Below, in pieces: positions 1 to 8,989 of a DNA stretch of 64,000 nucleotides (position 1 is its first letter; each line of letters starts with the position of its first letter). Made by a program: the position numbers and the translations under genes. The stretch covers positions 310,001-374,000 of the forward strand of contig CP180023.1 of assembly GCA_047528275.1 (NCBI GenBank). Direction: 5' to 3'. The notes under the pieces were generated by a model, which was not told the DNA's origin, did not search any database, and saw nothing but the letters and a program-made list of their open reading frames with translations. The stretch comes from G039954875 sp047528275. GTDB taxonomy: Bacteria > Bacteroidota > Bacteroidia > Flavobacteriales > Blattabacteriaceae.

Positions 1-450
1 GCCATCTTGATGATAACCTTAACTAGGTCATTGCATGTATCATCGGTTAATATGAATAAATGATAACGAATCGTACGGAATCGGTCAGGCCCTCCTAAAA
101 AATTTGATCTTGGTATTGTTCGATCGGAGAAAATTTCCCATGTATACCCTTAGGATCATACCCTACCGATAGCCAAAAATCGATTTAATCCCCTGGTGGA
201 TGAGACAGACCACCAAGATTGGAATCCATTGAAAATAAGTGATGAACTCCTTGTAAATGCTAAAATCAGTTGGATTATTCGAATGCCCAGGCCTTGGTGA
301 GATGACGATTCGATCAAAGACCAAATACTTCATTTCTTTTAAGCTGAGTGTATCGTTTTTTATGACGATGGATTTCTCGTCACAACATTGCTAGAGACTA
401 TCGATCAATATGTGGGTGTATGAGTCGTAATCACCTATCAATAAGCATCT
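1..450 (-). pseudogene. Glutamine amidotransferase subunit of anthranilate/aminodeoxychorismate synthase (TrpG/PabA), decayed and cut by the window edge
   Basis: Read on the minus strand from about 450 down to 120, one frame keeps the class I glutamine amidotransferase order: 'GDYDSYTHILIDSL' (the usual start of the fold), 'VFDRIVISPRPG' (family SPGPG), and 'PILVVCLIHQGI' (family P-I-L-G-V-C-L-G-H-Q, with the catalytic Cys still present). That frame has two in-frame TAG stops, and a frameshift near 100 precedes 'PDRFRTIRYH', which matches the family's G-L-P...RYHSL segment. The family supplies ammonia from glutamine for tryptophan or folate synthesis. TrpG and PabA cannot be separated on this fragment, so no symbol is given. 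The homology is clear and the stops make it non-functional. Confidence 0.85.
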
Positions 451-551
451 CATATTGGATACGGTTGAGGGATTGTTGGCATAAGCCAGTTGTTCGATAA
501 GGAAATTATCGATACCTATACACCAATACTTTAAGTTCTAAAAGTAAAGAA

Positions 552-1129
552 TGAAACCCGATACCATATCGATATACATCAAAAACATCGTGTGTCGACG
601 TTACATTTGAGTGGTGAAAAAAATTCTCAACCACTTGAACATTCCCTTTCATCATGTCAAGCTTGGTGTGGCGACGTTTTATGATCCCTTGGATGTGATC
701 AAATAGCCTTGACTTTTAAAGAACATTTGGAAGAACAAAACTTTGAGTGGGTTCTTAGCTAACGGGCCAGACATATTGAGCAGATTAAATACTCTGTAAT
801 CTCGCGTGGATACATGACCAGCAAGAAGGTCCTTTTGAAAAGCTTTCCGAGCGTATTGTCCGTAGTTTGCATCAGGATTATAGCAGCCTGAGTAGTTTAT
901 TCTCGTAGGTAGAGGACATTACTATAGAAAAACACGCTATCAAGCAGCGCATAGAAAAGTCAAAGAGCTCTTATTTTATGATGAATTGAACTTGAGTGAA
1001 ATTACCTATCAATTCGCATTATTCTAATGCGCAACACCTCTCATCCCAATTCAAAAAAGTTACCGGTATGACCCCTTCTCAATACAAGCAATTGCCCGAT
1101 AAACCTCGCAAGGTTTGGATGAGGTAGGT
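552..1129 (+). pseudogene. AraC-family regulator with an HMA-like N-terminus, decayed
   Basis: An ATG at 552 opens a frame reading 'ISIYIKNIVCRRY', then a TGA, then 'VVKKILNHLNIPFHHVKLG'. This is the N-terminal half of a Bacteroidota AraC-type protein that usually carries an N-x-V-C-x-R-C segment; the second Cys is Tyr here. From about 835 the C-terminal half is readable: 'GPFEKLSERIVRSLH', a TAG near 908, 'IEKVKELLFYDELNLSEI', a frameshift near 1019, then 'NAQHLSSQFKKVTGMTPSQY', the second helix-turn-helix of AraC regulators. The gene ends about 80 bases before copA, where such regulators are often found, so it probably once controlled copper or heavy-metal export. At least three stops and one frameshift show it is dead. 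Confidence 0.85.
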
Positions 1130-1153
1130 TAGTAAGGTATGAGATTTTTCAAA

Positions 1154-1197
1154 AATTTTGTAAAATTGGACTTTCCGAGTGGCTTAATTTTGTAAAA
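1154..1197 (+). promoter_or_regulatory. copA upstream region: repeated AATTTTGTAAAA and a -7 like element
   Basis: The 12-mer AATTTTGTAAAA occurs twice on the same strand (about 1154-1165 and 1186-1197), about 32 bases or three helical turns apart. The second copy contains TAATTTTGT (1185-1193), which fits the Bacteroidota -7 consensus TAnnTTTGY. The TTTG of the first copy lies 24 bases upstream of it, further than the usual 19-21. Transcription would start just before the ATG at 1208. The repeat could be an operator for the now dead regulator; that is inference. Confidence 0.4.
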
Positions 1198-1207
1198 ATT
1201 TAATGCA

Positions 1208-3430
1208 ATGGACCGTACCCAAATCGTGGTCGTAACTGGGATGAGTTGCGCTGCTTGTGCTATTTCAGTTGAGAAAGCTCTCAATGTTCTCGAAGGTGTG
1301 CAAGTTCAAGTTAACTTTGCCGACCAGACGGCTCGTATAAGATTTAGAGAGAACGTGGTCCAACCTGAGCATCTCCGTGCAGCTGTCCAAAGGGCAGGTT
1401 ATGACCTGATATGGAGTACAGCTGATGAGCCCCTTGAGGAGACGGACATCTTTCAGCAAAAAGAATATAAGCGTTTGAAGAAGCAGACGCTTTGGAGCAT
1501 GGCCTTTACCTTGCCTGTGATCGTCTTAGCGATGTTCTTTTCTGTGAATGTTTTTACACGCGGCTTGATGATGCTTTTGAGCTTTCTGGTGCTTTTTTTC
1601 TGGGGAAAGAACTTTTTCATCAAAGCCTGGGCAGGATTTTGTCGGTTGCGTTTCGGTATGGATGCCTTAGTAGCTTTGAGCACTTGCATGGCTTTTTCAT
1701 ACAGTCTTTTCAATACCCTTTTTCCTGAATTCTTAGCACGATATCAAATCCTCCCCCATGTTTATTTTGAGACGACTGCTGTGATCATCACCTTCATCCT
1801 ATTAGGTAAAACTCTCGAGAGCTGGGCCCGATCCAAGACTTCCCATGCGATCCGAAAGCTTATCGGCTTGCAGGCCAAGGAAGTCACCATCCTTGAACAG
1901 GGAAGAGAAGTCTCCAAGCCAATCGAATCTATCCAATCCGGTGAACTGATCCGAGTAAAATCCGGTGAAAAAATTCCGGTCGATGGGAAGGTTGTATCGG
2001 GAAGTTTCTATCTCGATGAGAGCATGATAACTGGAGAACCCATTTCAGTTTTGAGGACCGTTGGCGATCGGATTTTTGCCGGTACTATCAATCAAGGAGG
2101 AAGTTTTGAGATGGAATCCGAAAAAGTCGGGGCACATACTCTCTTGGCCGGAATCATTCGAGCTGTCCGGCAGGCGCAATCATCCAAAGCCCCTGTGCAG
2201 AATTTCGCTGATCGGATCGCTGGGATTTTTGTCCCCATCGTGATATCCATTGCTATATCGACTTTTTTCATTTGGGGGTTTAGTCCGCTTGAGAACGCTT
2301 GGCTGATGGGGTTTTCGGCCATGTTCACCGTGCTTATTATCGCATGTCCATGTGCCTTGGGTCTTGCAGTTCCTACTGCACTCATCGCTGCTATAGGCCG
2401 AGCTGCCGAGGATGGCATCCTGATCAAGGATGCCGAAAGTTTGGAACGAGTCCATCGCATCGATGCCCTCATCCTGGACAAGACTGGTACTTTGACCCAA
2501 GGTAAGCCCAAGGTGAAAGAAATTTTTTGGCCTGATGATGTCGATCCGGCTGGATATGCGGCTATTTTGATCGCCCTTGAAAAGCGTTCTAGCCATCCCT
2601 TGGCCCAGGCTGTGCTTGCCCATTTTGATCGATATCCCTCCTTGGATCAAGCGCCTTTCTTTTTCAAGGAGAATCCTGGTAAGGGGGTTCAAGGTCTTTT
2701 GGGTGGGAAAAAGTATCGAGCGGGGAGCCTGTCTTGGCTCGATGAAGCCGGTGTAGTTTTTGGTGAATCCTTTTCAGAAAAAATTGATCGTTGGAAGCGA
2801 CAAGGTTATACTCTGGTGGGCTTCGCCCAGGACCGTTGCTTGTTAGCCATCTTATCGATCGTTGATCCGATCAAGGCAAATGCCAGTGAGGTTGTTGCAC
2901 AATTGAATAATTTGGGTATTGAGACCCATATGCTCACTGGAGATCACCCTCAGGCAGCCCTTGCTGTGGCTGAGCAAGTCGGTATTCGTCTTTATAGAGC
3001 TTCACAATTACCAGCGGATAAGATGGTCTTCATCGAGAAGTTGCAGGGGCAGGGAAAGCTTGTGGCTATGGTCGGTGATGGGATTAACGATGCGCAGGCC
3101 CTGGCTCAGGCTGATTTGAGCTTTGCTATAGGGCAAGGATCGGATGTAGCCATCGATGCCGCAGGTATTACTTTGCTCAGTGCAGATCTGAGAAAGATCC
3201 CCAAAGCTTTGCATCTCTCTGCTCAGATGATCCGAACGATACGGCAAAATCTCTTTTGGGCATTTATCTATAACGTTGTCGGCATTCCTGTGGCAGCTGG
3301 GATTTTGTATCCATTCAATGGGTATCTTCTCAATCCGATGCTCGCTGCTGCAGCTATGGCGATGAGTTCGGTATCTGTCGTTCTAAATAGTCTACGCTTG
3401 CGTAGGGCAGTGTTAGGGTTGAATAGGTAA
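1208..3430 (+). CDS. copA: Copper-translocating P1B-type ATPase
   Basis: Inner-membrane pump that exports Cu(I) using ATP. The 740-residue protein is complete and of normal length. One N-terminal heavy-metal-associated domain carries the M-S-C-A-A-C metal site (Cys14, Cys17). It is followed by paired transmembrane helices, the actuator loop with T-G-E-P, the membrane metal site Cys380-Pro-Cys382 typical of copper pumps, the phosphorylated Asp424 in D-K-T-G-T, the S-S-H-P nucleotide-domain motif, and G-D-G-I-N-D starting at Gly623. The hydrophobic C-terminal pair ends in 'MAMSSVSVVLNSLRL', usual for CopA. Its presumed regulator just upstream is dead, so expression may be constitutive. Assignment is strong; the Cu(I) preference rests on the CPC motif. 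Confidence 0.96.
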   Translation: MDRTQIVVVTGMSCAACAISVEKALNVLEGVQVQVNFADQTARIRFRENVVQPEHLRAAVQRAGYDLIWSTADEPLEETDIFQQKEYKRLKKQTLWSMAFTLPVIVLAMFFSVNVFTRGLMMLLSFLVLFFWGKNFFIKAWAGFCRLRFGMDALVALSTCMAFSYSLFNTLFPEFLARYQILPHVYFETTAVIITFILLGKTLESWARSKTSHAIRKLIGLQAKEVTILEQGREVSKPIESIQSGELIRVKSGEKIPVDGKVVSGSFYLDESMITGEPISVLRTVGDRIFAGTINQGGSFEMESEKVGAHTLLAGIIRAVRQAQSSKAPVQNFADRIAGIFVPIVISIAISTFFIWGFSPLENAWLMGFSAMFTVLIIACPCALGLAVPTALIAAIGRAAEDGILIKDAESLERVHRIDALILDKTGTLTQGKPKVKEIFWPDDVDPAGYAAILIALEKRSSHPLAQAVLAHFDRYPSLDQAPFFFKENPGKGVQGLLGGKKYRAGSLSWLDEAGVVFGESFSEKIDRWKRQGYTLVGFAQDRCLLAILSIVDPIKANASEVVAQLNNLGIETHMLTGDHPQAALAVAEQVGIRLYRASQLPADKMVFIEKLQGQGKLVAMVGDGINDAQALAQADLSFAIGQGSDVAIDAAGITLLSADLRKIPKALHLSAQMIRTIRQNLFWAFIYNVVGIPVAAGILYPFNGYLLNPMLAAAAMAMSSVSVVLNSLRLRRAVLGLNR

Positions 3431-3453
3431 AAGGTTAGGGTTGAGAAATAGAA

Positions 3454-3490
3454 GAAAAGAATGGTCTTAAAAAAAGCCTTCTTTTTTTTT
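3454..3490 (+). terminator. Probable terminator between convergent copA and kdsB
   Basis: AAAAGAA-T-GG pairs with CC-TTCTTTT across an A-rich loop, leading into a run of T. It lies 24 bases after the copA stop and 32 bases before the kdsB stop on the other strand, so it may serve both genes. The stem is AT-rich and has one bulge. Confidence 0.5.
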
Positions 3491-3521
3491 CATGAGAAAT
3501 TTCTACTGTACTTCGGAGTTT

Positions 3522-4253
3522 TTAATCTTGTATCCATGCTTGGGCTTGGATTAGGTCTTCGGTTGTGTCGATCTCAATGTTTATATAATCGGTTTCCAAG
3601 ACCTTAATCTTCTTGCCGTGTTCCAAAAATCGTAAGCATTCTATCTTTTCGGCCTTTTCGTTTTGTAGTATGGGTAGACGGGAAAAGGCCATCAAGTCTT
3701 CCTTGAGGAAGGCATATATACCAATATGTTTGAAATATCTCGGTACGAAATGGATTTCTCTCAGGTAAGGGATAGGGGCTCGTGAGAAGTACAATGCAAA
3801 GCCCTCTTTGTCGAAAACGACCTTGACGTAATTGGGATCATTAATTTGATGCGCCGCTTTGATTTCCTGTACGAGTGTAACCAGATCGATTTTTTTTTCG
3901 GGATCTTTTTTAAAGGTGTCAAGCAGTCTTTCTAAGGGTTCCCGTTGTACGAAGGGCTCATCTCCCTGAATGTTTACGATGATGTCCGCTTGTAATTGCC
4001 CAGCGATCTCTGCGATTCGGTCTGTGCCTGTCTCATGTTTTTTTTGACTTATCAGAGCCTTTCCGTCATAACGGCTGATCTCGTCAAAGATGTGTTGGTT
4101 GTCTGTGACGACTAGGACTTCATCAAATAATTTCATCCCTATAGCTGCCTCGTAAGTTCTTCGGATGAGGGTTTTATTACCGAGAAAGGCCATCATTTTT
4201 CCAGGAAAACGGCTGGCTTCATAACGGGCCGGTATTACAGCGATGCTTCTCAT
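3522..4253 (-). CDS. kdsB: 3-deoxy-manno-octulosonate cytidylyltransferase (CMP-Kdo synthetase)
   Basis: Activates Kdo (or 8-amino-Kdo) with CTP to the CMP-sugar used for the lipopolysaccharide inner core; cytosolic. The 243-residue protein has normal family length. It starts with 'IAVIPARYEASRFPGKMM', the nucleotide-binding loop of the family, and carries 'DEVLVVTDNQHI', 'VNIQGDEPF' (metal/nucleotide site), 'DPNYVKVVF' and 'FSRAPIPY'. The gene stands alone, convergent with copA. Together with kdnA at 14698-15888 it suggests the cell still builds an outer membrane with a Kdo-type core, possibly the 8-amino form. Confidence 0.95.
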   Translation of the reverse strand: MRSIAVIPARYEASRFPGKMMAFLGNKTLIRRTYEAAIGMKLFDEVLVVTDNQHIFDEISRYDGKALISQKKHETGTDRIAEIAGQLQADIIVNIQGDEPFVQREPLERLLDTFKKDPEKKIDLVTLVQEIKAAHQINDPNYVKVVFDKEGFALYFSRAPIPYLREIHFVPRYFKHIGIYAFLKEDLMAFSRLPILQNEKAEKIECLRFLEHGKKIKVLETDYINIEIDTTEDLIQAQAWIQD

Positions 4254-4439
4254 AGTTTTTCCTCCAAAAATACCCTTTCTCAGGTAATCAGATTGATAAT
4301 TTCGTGTGAGGACTCGTTTGATGGAGATCGTATACTTTTACCTTATTTTTTTACCAGTGAAACTCGGTGATTTGAGTAAGAAAATACTAGGTTGATGACA
4401 GTTATAGAAAGTAAGATATTGGGCATTGGTTTTGATGCA

Positions 4440-5172
4440 ACGGGCTTTTCCTTTTGTATAATTCGTTATGGGAATTTTTTTTTATGCTGACCGTTTTGAG
4501 CCAACGTCAGTTTCTTATGATTAACAATTGATAGAGACAGTGCATTATTTCGAAGAACTTCCTATTTGAATTATATTTTTGACCGAGTAGTCCTTTGCTT
4601 CGTTAATAAATGGCAAATGTTCGTGTCTCATTGTTTTTACAGTCCTGAGAACGAAGAAGCTCTCCTCGAATTCAATACTTTTTTATTGGAAAATGATCCT
4701 TTGTAGAAAAACGACATCCCTCAATACGATTATCATTTGATCTTCAGTTATACAGAGGCATTGATAAATATGTTGAGGAATAAATATACCCGAGTAGAGC
4801 TCTCCCATTGTGGAGACTTCTTTGCTTGCCTCAATATCTCCTCGATCTGTTCAGAGAGAGATGCATCTGTCGTTTCACTTCCATCAATTGGATATAGTCA
4901 TTATGGCCAGTCAAAAGTTGATTCTTCATAATACTTTAGAATACAATCTAAAGGAGAATATTTTGTATTATCTTCTCTTTACTGCTGAACAGTTGAAGAT
5001 GGATCTTAATGAATTTCCTGTATTTGTCCGTGGTAGGCTAGATCCGCAAGATGAGATCTACGAATTGCTTTACTGTTATGTTCGCTATGCTGAGTTGGAA
5101 AAACATATACCGATATTCAAAACCACATCAAAGCTATTACAAGAAAATTATCTTCTTTTATTCTCATTGTAA
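4440..5172 (+). pseudogene. DUF3822 family protein, decayed
   Basis: A Bacteroidota family of unknown function, with an actin-like fold by family knowledge, usually found directly upstream of rsmD, as here. The frame reading 'FYSPENEEALLEFNTFLLEN' is stopped by a TAG near 4704, continues as 'QYDYHLIFSYTEALINML', then shifts near 4808 into the frame of 4810-5172 ('ENILYYLLFTAEQLKMDLNE', 'PVFVRGRLDPQDEIYELL'). The last part is a 120-codon open frame that might still be translated. Its TAA overlaps the ATG of rsmD, so it was translationally coupled to it. The N-terminal boundary is uncertain. Confidence 0.75.
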
Positions 5173-5726
5173 TGCGTATCATCTCAGGAAAATTGAAAGG
5201 TCGACGATTTTCAGTCCCTACAGATTTAAGGGTACGTCCTACTACAGACCAAGCGAAGGAGGCCTTGTTCAGTATTTTGAACCACCGGCTCTGCTTTCAA
5301 GACGTAAGGATGTTGGATCTGTTTTGCGGTATAGGAAGCATCAGCTATGAATTTGCCTCGAGAGGGGTCCCAAAAATTAATTCTGTAGACATCGACCATC
5401 GATGTGTAAAGTATGTACAAGATACGATACAAAGATTTCAAATCACTCAACAGATCCAAGTACTCCGATCGAATGCCTTTGCTTTTTTGGATAAAAATTC
5501 TGTTACTCCTTACGATTTAATCTTTGCAGATCCGCCTTATCGAATGTTGTACAAGCAGTTGGATTTACTTCTCAAATTGGCCTTACAATCTCAATGGATC
5601 AAACTTAAGGGGCTGATGATTTTGGAACATTCTTTACAACAAAACATTTTCTACCGTCACCCCTATTACAAAGAGACCAGGCAATACGGACAGGTCTGTT
5701 TTAGCTTTTTTGAATATCTACCATGA
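5172..5726 (+). CDS. rsmD: 16S rRNA (guanine(966)-N2)-methyltransferase
   Basis: Methylates a guanine of 16S rRNA (G966 in E. coli numbering) in the small subunit, using S-adenosylmethionine. The 184-residue protein has the family start 'MRIISGKLKGRRFSVP' and 'RPTTDQAKEALFSIL', the SAM-binding motif 'MLDLFCGIGSISYEFASRG', and the catalytic D-P-P-Y motif at Asp120. Length is normal. Its ATG overlaps the TAA of the broken DUF3822 frame, so decay of that gene has not disrupted it. Confidence 0.93.
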   Translation: MRIISGKLKGRRFSVPTDLRVRPTTDQAKEALFSILNHRLCFQDVRMLDLFCGIGSISYEFASRGVPKINSVDIDHRCVKYVQDTIQRFQITQQIQVLRSNAFAFLDKNSVTPYDLIFADPPYRMLYKQLDLLLKLALQSQWIKLKGLMILEHSLQQNIFYRHPYYKETRQYGQVCFSFFEYLP

Positions 5727-5795
5727 AAAGATAGAATTAATCCTTTTAACTGGATCACAGGGTGATTAAAGCTGAGTGAAGTCGGTATAATTCCT

Positions 5796-5804
5796 TACCT
5801 TTGT
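5796..5804 (+). promoter_or_regulatory. Candidate -7 element for rpsA
   Basis: TACCTTTGT fits the Bacteroidota -7 consensus TAnnTTTGY exactly and lies about 140 bases upstream of rpsA. No TTTG is seen at the expected distance upstream, so only half the promoter is supported. Confidence 0.4.
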
Positions 5805-5941
5805 AAGGGTTTTCCGGAAAAATTTTGAATAGAAAATCTTCAGCAAGCATCATATTATGTATAAATCCTCTCTTGGCTATCTATTTTTCCGCGAAGTATT
5901 CAATAGAGCCAGGTGGAGATACAAACCTTTGATTGATAATT

Positions 5942-7762
5942 ATGTCTGGTCAGGTAGAAGAAAACCAAAATAATTCAGTGCCTTTACTTCATGAAAGGCC
6001 CAGATCCAATGGGAATATTGCACCAGAAGATTTTGATTGGGTAGCTTATGAAAGTGGTTTGAGCAGTGAAGAAAAAGAAGAGCATGAAAGGCTTAAGAAA
6101 GTTTATACGGAAACTATACCCGATATTCAAGAACTTAATATATACAAGGGTATCGTCACACGTATCACAGATAAAGAAGTCATTGTAGATATTGGATTCA
6201 AGGCCGAGTGTGTGATCTCTTCGAACGAATTTAGAGGAACTCCAGATCTGAAGGTAGGAGGTATTATCGAGGCTATGGTGAGCAAACGTGACTATAAAGG
6301 ACAATGTATATTGTCTTATCATAAAGCCAAAATGTTTAGAAACTGGGAGCGTATCAACCAAGCCTACGAAAATGGAGAAGTTCTCATAGGTTATGTCGTT
6401 GCCCGTACAAAAGGAGGTTTGATCGTGGTAGTCCTTGATATTGAGTGCTTTTTACCCGGATCACACATCAATGTAAAGCCTATCAAAGACTATGATCTTT
6501 ACGTAGGTAAGACCTTGGAAGTCAAAATAGTCAAAATCAATCCTAGCACCAAAAACGTCGTCGTTTCTCATAAAGTATTGATCGAGCGCGATATCGAAGA
6601 ACAAAGAATGGAATTGGTCGCTAAACTTGAAAAAGGTCAAGTGGTAGAGGGAAGGGTGAAAAATATCACCCCTTATGGGGCTTTTGTCGACCTAGGTGGA
6701 GTAGATGCATTACTCCACATCACCGATATGAGCTGGAGGCGTATCGAACATCCTTCGGAAGTAGTGGAATTAGATCAAATAGTAAAACTTGTTGTATTGG
6801 GTATCGATAGAGAAAAAAGTCGTGTCCAATTGGGTATGAAACAATTACAACCTCACCCTTGGATCTCATTGAATCCCGACCTTAAAGTCGGAGATAGAAT
6901 AAAAGGTATCGTTTCGGTACTGACAGACTATGGCGCCTTTATAGAGATACACCCGGGTGTAGAAGGGTTGATTCACGTCAGTGAAATGTCTTGGTCTTCA
7001 GATTTGCAATCTGCACAAGACTTTGTACAGGTAGGTGATGAAATAGAAGCCGTCATCTTGGTCTTAGACCGAGATGAGCGAAAATTATCCTTAAGCATTA
7101 AGCAATTTACTCCTGATCCTTGGATCGATATCGAAGCAAAGTATCCTGTAGGGTCTAAACAAAAAGGTATTGTCCATAGTTTCACTAATTTTGGTGTCTT
7201 TGTAGAATTAGAACCCGGTGTACGTGGTCTGGTCTATACCCCGGATCTCTCATGGGATAAAAAGATCAAGCACTCTTCAGAGTTTTGTAACAAAGGTGAT
7301 CAGATGGAGACTATTGTCTTGGGCTTGGATGTCAAAATACATCGTCTTCATCTAGGACATAAGCAGTTGACAGAAAATCCTTTGGAAAAATATGAGCAGA
7401 TCTATGCCATAGGCAGTATCCACCATGGTACAGTTATAGATATTTTTGACAAGGGGGCTATTGTACAATTCGAAGATCAAAAAATAGAAGCTTTTGCTCC
7501 GGCACGTTATCTGGAAAGACAAAATAATACCCGTATCAAAAAGGGAGAACAGACTGACTTTAAAGTTATCGAATTCAATAAAGATGTCAGTAGAGTCGTT
7601 GTTTCTCATACAGCTACCTTCCGTGATAAAGAGCAAAAACAAATTGATGAACATATGAAAAGGCAAAGAGTTGAAATATCTACTTTAGGAGGCGAGCTAG
7701 ACGAATTGATCCAATTGAAGAATCAAATGGAAAGAGATAGTAAGAAAAAATCTGAGAAGTAA
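5942..7762 (+). CDS. rpsA: 30S ribosomal protein S1
   Basis: Binds mRNA and helps load it onto the 30S subunit, which matters in Bacteroidota because Shine-Dalgarno sites are rare. The protein has about 606 residues and consists of a run of S1 OB-fold repeats. The clearest are 'GRVKNITPYGAFVDLGGVDA', 'GIVSVLTDYGAFIEIHPGVE' and 'GIVHSFTNFGVFVELEPGVR', each with the G-x-h-x-x-h-x-x-[YF]-G-[AV]-[FI]-V pattern. Two degenerate repeats precede them and one follows, and the tail is charged. A TTG at 5933 is in frame, but ATG 5942 ('MSGQVEENQ') is the better start. No clear Shine-Dalgarno is seen next to it. Confidence 0.95.
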   Translation: MSGQVEENQNNSVPLLHERPRSNGNIAPEDFDWVAYESGLSSEEKEEHERLKKVYTETIPDIQELNIYKGIVTRITDKEVIVDIGFKAECVISSNEFRGTPDLKVGGIIEAMVSKRDYKGQCILSYHKAKMFRNWERINQAYENGEVLIGYVVARTKGGLIVVVLDIECFLPGSHINVKPIKDYDLYVGKTLEVKIVKINPSTKNVVVSHKVLIERDIEEQRMELVAKLEKGQVVEGRVKNITPYGAFVDLGGVDALLHITDMSWRRIEHPSEVVELDQIVKLVVLGIDREKSRVQLGMKQLQPHPWISLNPDLKVGDRIKGIVSVLTDYGAFIEIHPGVEGLIHVSEMSWSSDLQSAQDFVQVGDEIEAVILVLDRDERKLSLSIKQFTPDPWIDIEAKYPVGSKQKGIVHSFTNFGVFVELEPGVRGLVYTPDLSWDKKIKHSSEFCNKGDQMETIVLGLDVKIHRLHLGHKQLTENPLEKYEQIYAIGSIHHGTVIDIFDKGAIVQFEDQKIEAFAPARYLERQNNTRIKKGEQTDFKVIEFNKDVSRVVVSHTATFRDKEQKQIDEHMKRQRVEISTLGGELDELIQLKNQMERDSKKKSEK

Positions 7763-7778
7763 TCGCGATAGATTAAAG

Positions 7779-7808
7779 AAAGGCTACCATTATAAGGAAG
7801 CCTTTTTT
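7779..7808 (+). terminator. Rho-independent terminator of rpsA
   Basis: AAAGGCT pairs perfectly with AGCCTTT around a 13-base loop and is followed by TTTTTT, starting 17 bases after the rpsA stop. Confidence 0.8.
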
Positions 7809-7858
7809 ATGAGAGAGATGAGTTCACTTATTGCAATATAAGTTTCTTAATATAAAAT

Positions 7859-8896
7859 TCACTTTCCCTTAACAGGTAGATAGATAATGATCTTATTTTG
7901 TAATGAAGAGCCATCAGCTCCTTGTGGAAAAATCTCCAAACTATTTGTAGAAACAGTGAATCCATTTTCATGCGCATATTTTTTCAAGTCTCTATAAGCA
8001 TTGATCAGGTTTTTGTAACAACCTTCGTAAACTGCTTTAAGTACCTTACTCCCCAAAAAAGTTTTGATCTCCATGTCCTCTTCGGTTGGTACTTTTTTAT
8101 GAATGATGATCCCAGCATAAAAAACTACTTTATCTAATCGTGTATCCCAAGATCTGAAAATCATTGCTGCTGGGCCTATCACCGTGTCGTCGTAGCCCTT
8201 ATAGTCTCTCAGATAACTCCGTATCTTAGAAGAAGTCTCCAAGAAAGCTGTCTGAATTTCCTCAGGGTTTTCCGAAGTTTCTTGAGACATAGCCAACAAC
8301 CTGACGTAAGGCATAGGGTAGATTTTCTTTTCGGAAATCGTATATTTTGCCTGGCCACTTGCCTGATGATTTTTCTCAAAAAGTTTTTTCTCCAGCCTAT
8401 CTAAAGCCATTGTAACGCTGTGGGTGATCTCATCTTTCTGTAGCCAAGAAAATAACTGCAGATAAAAAGGGATCTTCGCTCCTTTGTAAGACCAGTTAAC
8501 CAAAGTCTTATGATCTTTAGTCGTATTGAAAGACCACACGATTTCAGCAGATTTCCCTGAGACGGTCAATCGTCCTTTAACCTGTTGGTTAGATATAGTC
8601 TCGATGATTTCGTACCGGTTAGAGTATTTATCTTTTTCTTGATTGCCCCACTGATATCGACTACCCAATCCGGCTATCGGTCCCTGATAACGCACCTTGG
8701 CTCCATCAGGAGGCATCCTTTCCCAATGATACCAAGTACTGAATTTTTGAGTTTCATTGAAGTATTGAAATAATTGATCTACTGGCATATCTATGATCCG
8801 TTTATTTTTAACCTCTAACTGCTCAGGTAGGAAAGATATCCCTATAAAAAGTAGGATGAGACCCATAAAAATGAGTATAGCTAGACTTTTATTCAT
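7859..8896 (-). CDS. Membrane-anchored SRPBCC (polyketide cyclase-like) and GyrI-like effector-binding protein
   Basis: 345 residues. Residues 5-24 ('LAILIFMGLILLFIGISFL') form one membrane anchor or uncleaved signal. Residues about 30-165 resemble SRPBCC/polyketide cyclase 2 proteins ('MPVDQLFQYFNETQKFSTWY', 'YQGPIAGLGSRYQWG'). The C-terminal part, about 185-343, resembles a GyrI-like/AraC effector-binding domain ('PYVRLLAMSQETSENPEEI', 'YKNLINAYRDLKKYAHENGF', ending 'IIIYLPVK'). This two-domain layout is common in Bacteroidota; the ligand is unknown. The gene is convergent with rpsA and alone on its strand. No stops or shifts are seen. The domain assignment rests on family pattern and needs a profile search. 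Confidence 0.75.
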   Translation of the reverse strand: MNKSLAILIFMGLILLFIGISFLPEQLEVKNKRIIDMPVDQLFQYFNETQKFSTWYHWERMPPDGAKVRYQGPIAGLGSRYQWGNQEKDKYSNRYEIIETISNQQVKGRLTVSGKSAEIVWSFNTTKDHKTLVNWSYKGAKIPFYLQLFSWLQKDEITHSVTMALDRLEKKLFEKNHQASGQAKYTISEKKIYPMPYVRLLAMSQETSENPEEIQTAFLETSSKIRSYLRDYKGYDDTVIGPAAMIFRSWDTRLDKVVFYAGIIIHKKVPTEEDMEIKTFLGSKVLKAVYEGCYKNLINAYRDLKKYAHENGFTVSTNSLEIFPQGADGSSLQNKIIIYLPVKGK

Positions 8897-8989
8897 AACA
8901 AATATATAACTATTATTAGACTAATATACTAAAAAAAAAGGATACTCATAAAAAAAAATATCTTTGATAGGATATATAAAAAACTATAC

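Noticed and set aside
2092..2692. Two long minus-strand open frames inside copA
   Set aside because: They are antisense to strongly conserved copA motifs and have no family resemblance; shadows of the real gene.
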